Source: Chloroflexota bacterium
GTDB taxonomy: Bacteria > Chloroflexota > Anaerolineae > Aggregatilineales > J027
Length of the DNA stretch: 64,000 nt
Direction of reading: 5' to 3'
Assembly (NCBI GenBank): GCA_013112715.1
Contig: JABFGB010000011.1
Span: 107,137 to 171,136 of the forward strand
Positions 43,335 through 51,700 of this stretch are shown piece after piece. Under the pieces are notes generated by a model. That model searched no databases, was not told the origin of the DNA, and saw only the letters and a program-made list of their open reading frames with translations. Within the stretch, counting starts at the first letter, position 1, and the number at the start of each line of letters is the position of its first letter. The position numbers and the translations under genes are program-made.

Positions 43335-45281
43335 TTATCCTACCGATGACAAAGTAGGCGTGGGGGTCGTTTGAATTTGACCTGAATCGGTGGTTGGCGT
43401 AAAGGTTGGTGTCGGGCTGGCGGATGGACGGGTCGGCGTGGGGGTGGCACCGCCGGGACGTAATGGGGCAGGGGTGGCTGAACCGCCGAGGCCGCCCAAA
43501 CCGCCTGTACTGCCTAGACCACTTAACCCTTCAGGGTTGTAGCGCACAGACCGGAAAATGGCCTCCAATATTGCCCCGGATTGTTCCCAATCGCTCGGCG
43601 CTGTTCGTAGGGCCATCAATGCCAGCTTATCCTCAAAAACAAATACCACCCAATAACCATGTGTTTGCGTTGGAGTTTCCTGATTAAATTCAAACCAGAT
43701 GGCCTGATTACCATTGATGGTATCCGTCTGCGTGGTGGATCGCCCTGTCAATTCTGAAGGGTCGAGTAGCGCAAAAATCTCTTCGGGGGTTAGACTCTTG
43801 GTGGCGTCTATCAAAATGCGGTCAAAGAAAATGATGACCCCGCCTGCCGCTGCTGGGAGACCGGAATTTCGCAGGACATCAATTTCAGATTGGCTGCTGG
43901 CAAAATAGATGGTATCGCCTCCAGCGATGAGGGCTTCCTCGCTAGACGCTATAAACGTCTGCCAGTTTTCAGGCAGCAATATTTCAAGCGTCTCGGCTTC
44001 GTTACGTAGGGCTTGGGGCAGGGCGACGGTAGAAGTGTTGCCCGTATTGCCTAATACGCCGCCTAGACCGGTACCGCCGTCGCCTGTTCCCCCATTATTT
44101 GGCGGATTATTTCCGCCTGTTCCAGCGGTAGGTGGAGCGGCGATTTCAGCTGGAATACGCACGGATTCGAGAATCGGAAATAGGATGTCACGGGAGGCTT
44201 CAAAATTCTCTGGAGAATCTGAGATGTAGACGATTGCCAGCGTCTCACCAAAGACAATAAATGCCAAAAAGCCGCGTTGCTGGCCCCAATCCACAACGGC
44301 ATAAGCGCCGGGGGCGTTGTTGACGGTAAATAACTGCCGGACTTCGATCACCGTCACCCCCAAATTCTGGATAAACGTATTGGAAGTGTTGCCAATGTTG
44401 ACCGTTGCGGGGTCTAGGCCAATTTCAGAGAGGGGACGAGAGGAAATTAATCCACCCTTCCCGCCGACCACTATTTCTTCGTTGGAAATCCAAAACACTG
44501 AACGATTATCGGCTTCGGTTTCAGTCTCACCAAATACAAAAATCTGGTTATCGGTCAACTGATCTTTGAAGCTCCACCCCGTCGGAATGGCAACGGATAG
44601 GCTGCCATCGGTGGCCCGAACGACGGTTACTTCGTCTTCAGGGGGTAAATTCTCATCGGGCGGGGCGGTACTAGGGTCGGCAGGCATACGCACCGACTGA
44701 ATAATCGAATATAGCAGATCACGACTGGACTCCCATGTGGTTGGCGTTCCCGTAGCAGTCATGAGCGCCATCATGTCGCCAAATCCAATCGTGGCAGCAT
44801 AGCCTTGTTCGGTACCCGCCTCGATAACTGCCAAAAAAATTGTTTGACCGGGGTTGATTTCGACTTCTTGAGGCTGTTCAAGGATAGTTCCACCAACATT
44901 TTGAACACCGAGGAGACCTGAATCCATCACGGATTTTAGAACTTCGATTGAGGCTGTCGTATATCCATAATCGGCGACGTTTAAGAGGACAATCGTGCCC
45001 CCATTGCCCACGATAAAGCTGGTTTGACCACGTACATCATTGAGACGACCTGTTACGGCGTCGGCGGAATCGCCATAGGTGAGAATATTTTCGCTTGCCA
45101 CCACATCAGTATACGTCCAACTATCGGGCAGACGCAGTGATACGCGCCCATCGCTACTTTGGACATATTGGGTCAGGGGTGTTTGGCGTGGGGGAGTAGC
45201 GAATACCGTCATAGGAGCAATAAGGCTGGTTAGAAGGGCCAGTATGAGTATCAATTGGGGGAAAGTATTTTTGAAGCCCAT
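43335..45281 (-). CDS. Secreted protein with three PxxW-type repeats
   Basis: 648 residues. GAGGA lies close to the ATG. Signal peptide LILILALLTSLIAPMTVFAT. Three tandem domains of about 165 residues each open with a strand and Pro-x-x-Trp (RVSLRLPDSWTYTDVVASEN; LSVAIPTGWSFKDQLTDNQI; ETLEILLPENWQTFIASSEE) and close with a helix of the form WESSRDLLYSIIQSVRMP, FEASRDILFPILESVRIP and WEQSGAILEAIFRSVRYN. Gly/Asn-rich and Pro/Thr-rich linkers separate and follow the domains. The same domain occurs in three other exported proteins of this window. Function unknown. Confidence 0.8.
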   Translation of the reverse strand: MGFKNTFPQLILILALLTSLIAPMTVFATPPRQTPLTQYVQSSDGRVSLRLPDSWTYTDVVASENILTYGDSADAVTGRLNDVRGQTSFIVGNGGTIVLLNVADYGYTTASIEVLKSVMDSGLLGVQNVGGTILEQPQEVEINPGQTIFLAVIEAGTEQGYAATIGFGDMMALMTATGTPTTWESSRDLLYSIIQSVRMPADPSTAPPDENLPPEDEVTVVRATDGSLSVAIPTGWSFKDQLTDNQIFVFGETETEADNRSVFWISNEEIVVGGKGGLISSRPLSEIGLDPATVNIGNTSNTFIQNLGVTVIEVRQLFTVNNAPGAYAVVDWGQQRGFLAFIVFGETLAIVYISDSPENFEASRDILFPILESVRIPAEIAAPPTAGTGGNNPPNNGGTGDGGTGLGGVLGNTGNTSTVALPQALRNEAETLEILLPENWQTFIASSEEALIAGGDTIYFASSQSEIDVLRNSGLPAAAGGVIIFFDRILIDATKSLTPEEIFALLDPSELTGRSTTQTDTINGNQAIWFEFNQETPTQTHGYWVVFVFEDKLALMALRTAPSDWEQSGAILEAIFRSVRYNPEGLSGLGSTGGLGGLGGSATPAPLRPGGATPTPTRPSASPTPTFTPTTDSGQIQTTPTPTLSSVG

Positions 45282-45391
45282 TCCTCAAATCCTTTGGTTA
45301 TCTTGTAAGTGCTATCCAAGATTATGTGTCGGTTTTTCTGCATAGGCAACAAGTGACTTGCGGGTGAAGATGAATTCTTGTTTGCCGACTA

Positions 45392-45421
45392 TTGAGCGGG
45401 GTTGACAACCTATGGTAAAAT
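45392..45421 (+). promoter_or_regulatory. Promoter of tRNA-Gln
   Basis: TTGAGC (45392-45397), 18-base spacer, TAAAAT (45416-45421), placing the start of transcription a few bases before the mature tRNA. A TTGACA at 45402-45407 is too close to the -10 box to be the -35. Confidence 0.5.
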
Positions 45422-45435
45422 GGGAACGTTCGTAG

Positions 45436-45507
45436 TGGGAGATAGTTTAATCGGCAGAACAGTGGACTTTGGATCCATCAGTCCTGGTTCGAGTCCAGGT
45501 CTCCCAG
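45436..45507 (+). tRNA. tRNA-Gln (anticodon UUG)
   Basis: 72 bases. Acceptor stem TGGGAGA/TCTCCCA (45436-45442 with 45500-45506), discriminator G at 45507, CCA not encoded. The anticodon loop is CTTTGGA with UUG at its centre. The T arm is CCTGG-TTCGAGT-CCAGG and the D arm carries AATCGGCAGA. All four arms can be drawn, and the U-A-rich first pair and G discriminator fit glutamine tRNA. Confidence 0.95.
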
Positions 45508-45510
45508 CAA

Positions 45511-45549
45511 AAAACAGGGTATCCTTTGGGGGTACTCTGTTTTGTTTTT
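45511..45549. terminator. Bidirectional terminator after tRNA-Gln
   Basis: AAAACAGGGTA (45511-45521) pairs with TACTCTGTTTT (45533-45543), 11 bp with one G-U pair. It is followed by GTTTTT on the plus strand and by a T-run on the minus strand, so it serves both the tRNA and the convergent lipoprotein gene. Confidence 0.85.
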
Positions 45550-46192
45550 AAGCTAAACGAAGCGAATCTAACATCGCTTCAAAAGTCGCGCTATAGGTAT
45601 CCCAGTAGCCCGGCGCGGCAAAGCCATTGATAAACAACGACTGCCCTTCACCTAAATCAAATACGGCAACCTCCCCCCGTTCTCCATAGGGAATGGTATA
45701 GCCTGTCATTGAGCCGTCCGCACTTTGACGGTTGAATTGCTTTGTGACATCCAAATCGGCAATCTGGTCGAGATAGCCTGTTAATTCTTCTGAAGTGACG
45801 CGCCGAATAATGACGGTAAATTCGCCGGGGGTGTTGGCGGGGTCGGTGGCGCTAATCAACAATCGGTTGCTTAGTTCGACGGGGGAAAATCCGTCTGGCA
45901 CACCAAGTATGAGACCAAATACGTTTTGTTCGGTAAGTGGCAGGGGGGCGCTGCTGCCAGAGTTTTCGATAGAGGCTATTCCCGGCACACCACACGCGGC
46001 ATCAGGATTATTGGGATCGGCTTCGCCACAAGCCTCGCCTGACCCACTGCCAGAATTGAGAATGGGGCCAGTAAAATTGGTGATGACACTCAAGGTTGGG
46101 GTGGAGGTTGGGGATTTTTTCTCCGGTGGGTCGTCCTTATCACAGGCCACCAAGACCAACATCAGCATGAGTGCAATAGCAAATTGCCGCAT
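45548..46192 (-). CDS. Lipoprotein with a single PxxW-family-like domain
   Basis: 214 residues from ATG 46192, with AGAGG 8 bases upstream (a TTG two codons earlier is not needed). Lipobox LVAC (AIALMLMLVLVACDKDDPPE). After a Ser/Gly-rich linker with several cysteines comes a beta-rich domain (residues about 90-214) that ends WDTYSATFEAMLDSLRLA, the same helix that closes the repeats of the 43335-45281 protein. The Pro-x-x-Trp opening is degenerate here (VFGLILGVPDGFSPVELSNR). Exported, membrane-tethered, function unknown. Confidence 0.75.
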   Translation of the reverse strand: MRQFAIALMLMLVLVACDKDDPPEKKSPTSTPTLSVITNFTGPILNSGSGSGEACGEADPNNPDAACGVPGIASIENSGSSAPLPLTEQNVFGLILGVPDGFSPVELSNRLLISATDPANTPGEFTVIIRRVTSEELTGYLDQIADLDVTKQFNRQSADGSMTGYTIPYGERGEVAVFDLGEGQSLFINGFAAPGYWDTYSATFEAMLDSLRLA

Positions 46193-46204
46193 AACCAAAT
46201 CCTC

Positions 46205-47122
46205 TTATCCACTGACCAGCATCTTTAATGCCCCCGGCTCAACAGAAAAGTTCAAATGGTTTCCGGCGGCGTGTTCGCCATCAATATCGAGTCCGATGGC
46301 GCTGGCCTGACATTCGACAGTCACCACTTTAGCCTGCTTATAATGCACATCCTCCCGCAGCAAATGCTTACCGCTGTATACGGAATTGAGCGCAAGAATA
46401 GCGGAGAGACGCGGCGTATCTTCAATTAAGACGACATCAAATAGGCCATCGTCAATTTCGGCGTTGGGAGCGATTTTCATACCGTGCCCAAACATGCGTC
46501 CATTGGCGACGACCACTGCCCATGCCTTGCCTTCGTACCACGCCGCTCCATCCAACATGACCTTGATCTTTTTGGGGCTGTAACTGAGCAGGGCTTGAAC
46601 GGTGGCTAATTTAAATGTCCAAGGGCGGCGTTTGGTGCGAGCATTCACCCGGCGATCTACCTCGCCTCCGATGCCCGCACTGGCGATATTCAAAAAATAG
46701 CGGTTGGTATCGTCGTAGGTCAGGTGGCCTAAATCAAGCGATTTAGGATTGGCTTGGGTGATCCATTTGACGGCGGCTTCGGGGTCAATCGGAATATTCA
46801 GGGTACGGGAAAAATCGCGGCCTGTGCCAATCGGTAGCTGTCCAAAGATCATAGGTGGGGCGGAGGGGTCGGCTTTGGCAAGGCTCTGGATGGCGTTGAC
46901 AAGGGCATGATTTGTCCCATCCCCCCCAATCGCAATGACCCGTGAGATGCCAGCGGCACGGGCCTTGTCGAGATGTTCCGCCACATCTTCGGGGCGTTGG
47001 GTGATGGCGACGACTAACTCCCCCAGTTCTTTCCACAACATTGGTTCAATTTGATGCCACAGCTTGCCAGCACGACCACTGCCAGCATTCGGATTGACTA
47101 CAATCAGGGTGCGTTTGTCCAT
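46205..47122 (-). CDS. Diacylglycerol kinase-family lipid kinase
   Basis: 305 residues. DAGK catalytic domain: RTLIVVNPNAGSGRAGKLWH, the nucleotide loop VIAIGGDGTNHALVNAIQSL, and FGQLPIGTGRDFSRTLNIP; the C-terminal lobe has RMFGHGMKIAPNAEIDDGLF. It phosphorylates diacylglycerol or a related lipid, at the inner membrane face. It begins 5 bases after the stop of the glycosyltransferase gene at 47128, so it is probably coupled to it. YegS/DgkB-type and bacterial sphingosine-kinase-like roles cannot be separated. Confidence 0.9.
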   Translation of the reverse strand: MDKRTLIVVNPNAGSGRAGKLWHQIEPMLWKELGELVVAITQRPEDVAEHLDKARAAGISRVIAIGGDGTNHALVNAIQSLAKADPSAPPMIFGQLPIGTGRDFSRTLNIPIDPEAAVKWITQANPKSLDLGHLTYDDTNRYFLNIASAGIGGEVDRRVNARTKRRPWTFKLATVQALLSYSPKKIKVMLDGAAWYEGKAWAVVVANGRMFGHGMKIAPNAEIDDGLFDVVLIEDTPRLSAILALNSVYSGKHLLREDVHYKQAKVVTVECQASAIGLDIDGEHAAGNHLNFSVEPGALKMLVSG

Positions 47123-47127
47123 AAAGT

Positions 47128-48963
47128 TTAATTTTCCGGTGAGGGCCGTAGATTGCTCATGATCTGGCCTTGTGGATGAACGATATATAGGCTGACCTGC
47201 ACGCCATCATGGGGACGGTGATAGGTGGCAACCCATTCCAAACGCCCCTGCAAAATACGTGGGTCAATTTGGAGAAAGCGGTTGTCCCTTTCCTCTTGAA
47301 ATTCTTCTATCATGAGATAAACCGGGCCATGTTCGGCTAACAGGTTGTTGAGATAAGTATAACGCATGACGTTATCGGGCCAATCCCGTCCGGGCCATTC
47401 GGTATATTCAGGGCTGCACACGATTCGCAAGTGATTATATACATCCTCCGAAATATGGTTGCCGAGATAGGAGCATGTTCTGACCATGCCAAACACAATC
47501 GGGACATTGGTATCGTGGGAAATAATGGGCATTTGGGCGACATCTTGCAGAACATCACGCACTGCGTAACCCGTCTGGTTTTGGAAATATTCGTAGGTAT
47601 CGCGTTCGGGCAAGGCGAGTTCGGCGGGATTTTCGACTAGCTTGTTATAGAATGGGCCGCCAAATGTGATACCCCAAATCAGCAGCACGGCTAAGGGTAT
47701 CCATGCGAAGGCACGCCAGCGGCCTTGCCGTTGATTCATCTCAGATTGCAGCGCCAACACCCCGGCGGCGATTAAAATTACCCATAGGTGTCCCACCGGC
47801 ATGAGGTAGCGGGTGGTGAGACGGCCCGCTGAAAAAATGACCGTTCCCCATAACAGCACTACCCCGGCTAATAAAAACGCGGTTTCACGCCATTGCTTTT
47901 TCCCTAAAATCGGCAAAGAAATCAGGGTCAGCCCCGCCAAGAGTGGCCCCCAGAGATAGAAAACCACTTCCCCGGTGCGCCGCAAATTATTGATAAGGCG
48001 TCCGCTGACAGACAACTGCTGCGCCATATGCAGATTGGAACGCACGCCTTCGTACAGATAGCGATCTACAATTGGGCTTGTGCCAGCGGGGTCGGTCAGT
48101 TGGCGATATTTGTAGAAACCTAACAGCACCCCCCAGATGATTCCGGTCAGCACAAAGGCGGCCAGCAGGGGTTTATGATAGGCACGCCACGCATCAAGGC
48201 TTTGTTGGCTCAAATTGAAGCGCGAAACGAAACGGTGATTACTCAGCAGGATAACTGCCAATATGGGCATGATTAGCAGCGGAACAGCGAGAATTTTGGC
48301 GGCCAGCATAAACGTCAGCAGTACACCCAAAATTAAGCCATTTTTGGTGGTAGGCTGGCGCAAAACCACCAAACTCCACCATGCCATGAGTACCACCAAT
48401 GCTGCCGTCATGGAATCGCTTAGGGCGAGACGCTCATAAAAGGTCATAAATGGGAAAACGCCCAAGATCGCAAGTGCAAGGAGGGCGGTCTGGCGGGAAA
48501 ACATCAAACGAGCCAGCGCGAATGTGCCTGCTGCACCCAACAGGGTGAATAGGGCGACGGGTGTGCGTGCCATCCACCCCGGCAGATGATCGGGCAGATC
48601 AAATAGACCGATCCAATAGTAGAGCAAGAATTTGCCCGGTGTGGTGCTGGTCTGGGTATCCGAAAATGACCAGACGATGCGCCCACGTTCGATGTGGCGG
48701 ATTTCATCCACAAAATAGGGCATTGGGCCATCAATCACATGCGCCCGGACAAAAAAGAAACCCAGCAACAATGCGACGACAGGCAGTAACCCAACAAAGA
48801 CTCGCAACCCAGCATAGTCGGCAGTAACGGCATGGGGTTGATGGAGGGACGAAGTAGGATGAGATGTCACCTCTCCGGTGTGGCCCAACGGCGGCGCAAG
48901 TACAATGTTGGACACCGGCGAGAGTATATTTTGATTAACCGATTGCTTCCCTGACGTGTTCAT
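47128..48963 (-). CDS. GT-C fold membrane glycosyltransferase (GT39/PMT_2-like), paralog 1
   Basis: Members transfer sugars from polyprenyl-phosphate donors on the outer face of the membrane. The start is ATG 48963 (6 codons inside the longest frame) with GGGAG 11 bases upstream. About 611 residues and 10-12 hydrophobic helices. The first outside loop has the catalytic acidic pair (PMPYFVDEIRHIERGRIVWS), followed by GKFLLYYWIGLFDLPDHLPG and TFYERLALSDSMTAAL. The C-terminal outside domain has two conserved Cys (GMVRTCSYLG, RIVCSPEY) and HRPHDGVQVSLYIV. Closest in form to the next paralog (49066). Confidence 0.85.
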   Translation of the reverse strand: MNTSGKQSVNQNILSPVSNIVLAPPLGHTGEVTSHPTSSLHQPHAVTADYAGLRVFVGLLPVVALLLGFFFVRAHVIDGPMPYFVDEIRHIERGRIVWSFSDTQTSTTPGKFLLYYWIGLFDLPDHLPGWMARTPVALFTLLGAAGTFALARLMFSRQTALLALAILGVFPFMTFYERLALSDSMTAALVVLMAWWSLVVLRQPTTKNGLILGVLLTFMLAAKILAVPLLIMPILAVILLSNHRFVSRFNLSQQSLDAWRAYHKPLLAAFVLTGIIWGVLLGFYKYRQLTDPAGTSPIVDRYLYEGVRSNLHMAQQLSVSGRLINNLRRTGEVVFYLWGPLLAGLTLISLPILGKKQWRETAFLLAGVVLLWGTVIFSAGRLTTRYLMPVGHLWVILIAAGVLALQSEMNQRQGRWRAFAWIPLAVLLIWGITFGGPFYNKLVENPAELALPERDTYEYFQNQTGYAVRDVLQDVAQMPIISHDTNVPIVFGMVRTCSYLGNHISEDVYNHLRIVCSPEYTEWPGRDWPDNVMRYTYLNNLLAEHGPVYLMIEEFQEERDNRFLQIDPRILQGRLEWVATYHRPHDGVQVSLYIVHPQGQIMSNLRPSPEN

Positions 48964-49065
48964 AATCGGGCTGTCTCCCATGCTGTTTGTAAGACAACCT
49001 GCCCCTTTTGAATGGTGAATAGACCTTCCACGAATTTATAGTGATTCACCGCTTTTGGATATGGT

Positions 49066-50772
49066 TTACTTAACCAAAGGCATCTCTCCGTCATCAGGGG
49101 TAGTACGGACACCACTAACCGGAAGTTGACCGGGGTAGACAATATATACATCTACGATAATACCACCGTGCGGACGGTGATAGGTTGCCACCCACTCGGC
49201 GCGTCCTGCTAGCCTTTCACGATGCAAAACGAGATCGGTGCGCGGGGGTGGCAGTTGTTCATTAAACATATACACCGCACCATACTGTTCTAACGCAGCA
49301 TTTAATACTTCATGGCGTACTTCGCGTTCGGGTGGGCAGATAATTTTGATGGGGGCGTCCTCTGCCATATGATAATGAAGGAAAGGACACGAACGAATGA
49401 TACCCACGACCACGCGCTGGTCAGTGCCTTCCGAAATGGGCGGTAAAGTTTCAACCAGTTCAAGGGCATCCCGCAGGGCAAATCCGGTGAAATTGCGGAA
49501 ATAGCCATGTGTTTCGCGTTCGGGCAATTTGAGGACTGTCGGCTCGTAGATATTTTGATAGCTAAAGGGCGCGCCAAAGGTCACGATCCACACCCCCAAC
49601 AAAACAACGGGAGTCCATTGAACAAATTTAAGCGGAGTCGGTTTCAAGAGATGGCTTAATTCATCTTTGAGGATGAACATCCCCCCGACTGCCAATATGA
49701 CCCATAGGTGGCCGACGACGGATAGGTAACGCGAATTGGGACGCTGGGCCACAAAGATGAGTGGTAGCCACACCGCGAGGATACATCCTACCAACAGGGC
49801 CGCCTCACGCCAGCGTTTCCATACCAGCACGATAATGCCGACAAAACTTAAGGCCGTAAGCAATGGCCCCCATAAATACCGGAAGGCTTCTTCAACATGG
49901 GTCATGTTGCCATCCAGTACCGTGTCACTGTCAGGCAGGCCATAGAGGTAATCATCTACCAGCGGACGGGATTCTTCGGGGTATAACAAGCCATGTATGA
50001 AATAAAAGCCCATGATGATGCCCCAGATCACGCCGACCACCAGTGCCGCATTTAACAAGGTTGGGCCATATATCTTCCATAACTCGATGGCCTGCTGGCG
50101 CAGATTCTGGTTAAGGCGCAGCGGTTTTTTTCCAAACAAGGCCATCACTGCGACAGGCATTGCCAATAGCGGGACGGACAAAATTTTGGCGGCAATCATA
50201 AAACTGAGCATTAGACCCAAAATCAGACCACCGCGTTTGGAAGGATGCCGCGCCAACACCAGACTGTACCACAGGGACATCATGACAATTGAGGCGGTCA
50301 GCGGGTCGGTAAGGGCCATACGCTCATGGAAGATCATGAATGGGAAAACGGCCAGCACAATAACCGCAGTCAAGGCGGCGGCACGCGAGAACCACATGCG
50401 GGTGAAAGTATAGGTCGAGGCCGCGCCGACCATCGCAAACAGGGCGACGGGGGTACGGGCTAACCATCCGGGTAAATAATTCGGCAGGTCGAACAGGCCG
50501 ATGTAATAGTAGAGCAGAAATTTGCTGGGGGTGGTGCTAATTTGGATGTCCGAAAACGACCAGACTACTTGGGCGCGGCTGACGTGGTTGAGTTCATCAA
50601 TAAAATAGGCCATGTGGACATCAATCATATGGGCACGCAGCAAAAAGAACCCCCACAATAAGCCGATCATCGGCAAGAGGCGGGTAAATGTCTGGATACC
50701 ACTATTGCTAGAAGCCAATTGCGATTTGTTTTTAGATACTGTCGTCATAAGATTAGAATGGGATGTCGGCAT
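49066..50772 (-). CDS. GT-C fold membrane glycosyltransferase (GT39/PMT_2-like), paralog 2
   Basis: The longest frame begins at 50901, inside the macrodomain gene. ATGs at 50772 (used here) and 50748 are more sensible starts, both without a strong ribosome site. The first overlaps the macrodomain stop by 20 bases, which suggests coupling. Same layout as paralog 1: VHMAYFIDELNHVSRAQVVW, FDLPNYLPGWLARTPVALFA, MIFHERMALTDPLTASIVM, and C-terminal GIIRSCPFLHYH, KIICPPE and HRPHGGIIVDVYIV. About 568 residues, many helices. The donor and acceptor sugars are unknown. Confidence 0.85.
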   Translation of the reverse strand: MPTSHSNLMTTVSKNKSQLASSNSGIQTFTRLLPMIGLLWGFFLLRAHMIDVHMAYFIDELNHVSRAQVVWSFSDIQISTTPSKFLLYYYIGLFDLPNYLPGWLARTPVALFAMVGAASTYTFTRMWFSRAAALTAVIVLAVFPFMIFHERMALTDPLTASIVMMSLWYSLVLARHPSKRGGLILGLMLSFMIAAKILSVPLLAMPVAVMALFGKKPLRLNQNLRQQAIELWKIYGPTLLNAALVVGVIWGIIMGFYFIHGLLYPEESRPLVDDYLYGLPDSDTVLDGNMTHVEEAFRYLWGPLLTALSFVGIIVLVWKRWREAALLVGCILAVWLPLIFVAQRPNSRYLSVVGHLWVILAVGGMFILKDELSHLLKPTPLKFVQWTPVVLLGVWIVTFGAPFSYQNIYEPTVLKLPERETHGYFRNFTGFALRDALELVETLPPISEGTDQRVVVGIIRSCPFLHYHMAEDAPIKIICPPEREVRHEVLNAALEQYGAVYMFNEQLPPPRTDLVLHRERLAGRAEWVATYHRPHGGIIVDVYIVYPGQLPVSGVRTTPDDGEMPLVK

Positions 50773-51700
50773 ATGGGTCAAAATTGCTGCCCTCTGATAT
50801 TGGTTTTTCTCGGTCTGCGAATATAGATACGATTTGCAGTCCGATTTGACTCTGTTCATCATAATCATGTTGGGATAAACGAACAGGGCGAATATAACCA
50901 AGTTCAGATAGGAGACTTATCACATAGGTGGCGTAACCCACTAAACCCATCGGGAAATTTTCGGCTAGGCAATATTTTGTTTGTTGAATATACAGCCAAA
51001 AATCTCGCCAACCGTTATCCTCTTTAGCAATAAAAATGGGTTTTTCCCCTTGAATAGTAAAACAAATGCCATCCTGTTTTTCGTTTAATTGAACTTCAAA
51101 TCGCGTCTTTGTATCGAGGGTCTCGAATATGGTTTTTGAGTTGACAATAGATAAAAGGTCGTTCCAAAATTCGTCGAATGACAAAGTCTCAGGTTGTCTC
51201 TGTCGCCCAATATTTGGCTTATGAGATTCGGGGATAAGATCGTTTTTCGGATGACGGTGGATATAAGTGCTTATAGGAAGAAACCCTAAGTATCTCTCCA
51301 TCAAAGGGCGTACTTGCGATTTCCAATCCAGTTCCCCATATCCACAGCCGAGTAGGGGGAATGAAATCGAGAGAATGCCTTTATCAGCATAGGTTTCGAC
51401 AAATTTCTTGAGGCCAGCCTCAATATATTCCGGTTTAGAATTTTCTCGCCAATGTTTTTTGGTTGGGAAATTCAATATCCACTTATGCGGAGTCTTATAT
51501 AGCCATAGTTGACCGACTGTGAACTGATGCCGTTCACAAAGTTGCTGGTATTGTTTAAACATAGCCGGATAGATTTTTTTGAAATCATAAGCGAGGCCCT
51601 TGCCCATCACCCCAACCGTGTTGACTGGGTTGACTAGGACTTGGGCAGGACTCTCAAAAATATCCCCTGAAACATAGGTAATCATTTCTGTGCCATTCAC
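50753..51700 (-). CDS. DarG-like macrodomain protein with unrecognised C-terminal domain
   Basis: 315 residues. The GTG start at 51700 overlaps the preceding TGA stop in GTGA, indicating coupling; ATG 51685 is an alternative. Residues 6-150 form a macrodomain of the DarG type: YVSGDIFESPAQVLVNPVNT, VGVMGKGLAYDFKKIYP, ILNFPTKKHWRENSK and SFPLLGCGYGELDW. In DarG these residues remove ADP-ribose from DNA thymidines modified by the toxin DarT, and a Lys of the NFPTK motif (K81 here) is implicated; this is from memory of the family. The C-terminal 150 residues (FEVQLNEKQDGICFTIQGEK, MGLVGYATYVISLLSELGYI) do not look like the usual DarG tail. No DarT is adjacent. Confidence 0.82.
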   Translation of the reverse strand: MNGTEMITYVSGDIFESPAQVLVNPVNTVGVMGKGLAYDFKKIYPAMFKQYQQLCERHQFTVGQLWLYKTPHKWILNFPTKKHWRENSKPEYIEAGLKKFVETYADKGILSISFPLLGCGYGELDWKSQVRPLMERYLGFLPISTYIHRHPKNDLIPESHKPNIGRQRQPETLSFDEFWNDLLSIVNSKTIFETLDTKTRFEVQLNEKQDGICFTIQGEKPIFIAKEDNGWRDFWLYIQQTKYCLAENFPMGLVGYATYVISLLSELGYIRPVRLSQHDYDEQSQIGLQIVSIFADREKPISEGSNFDPYADIPF

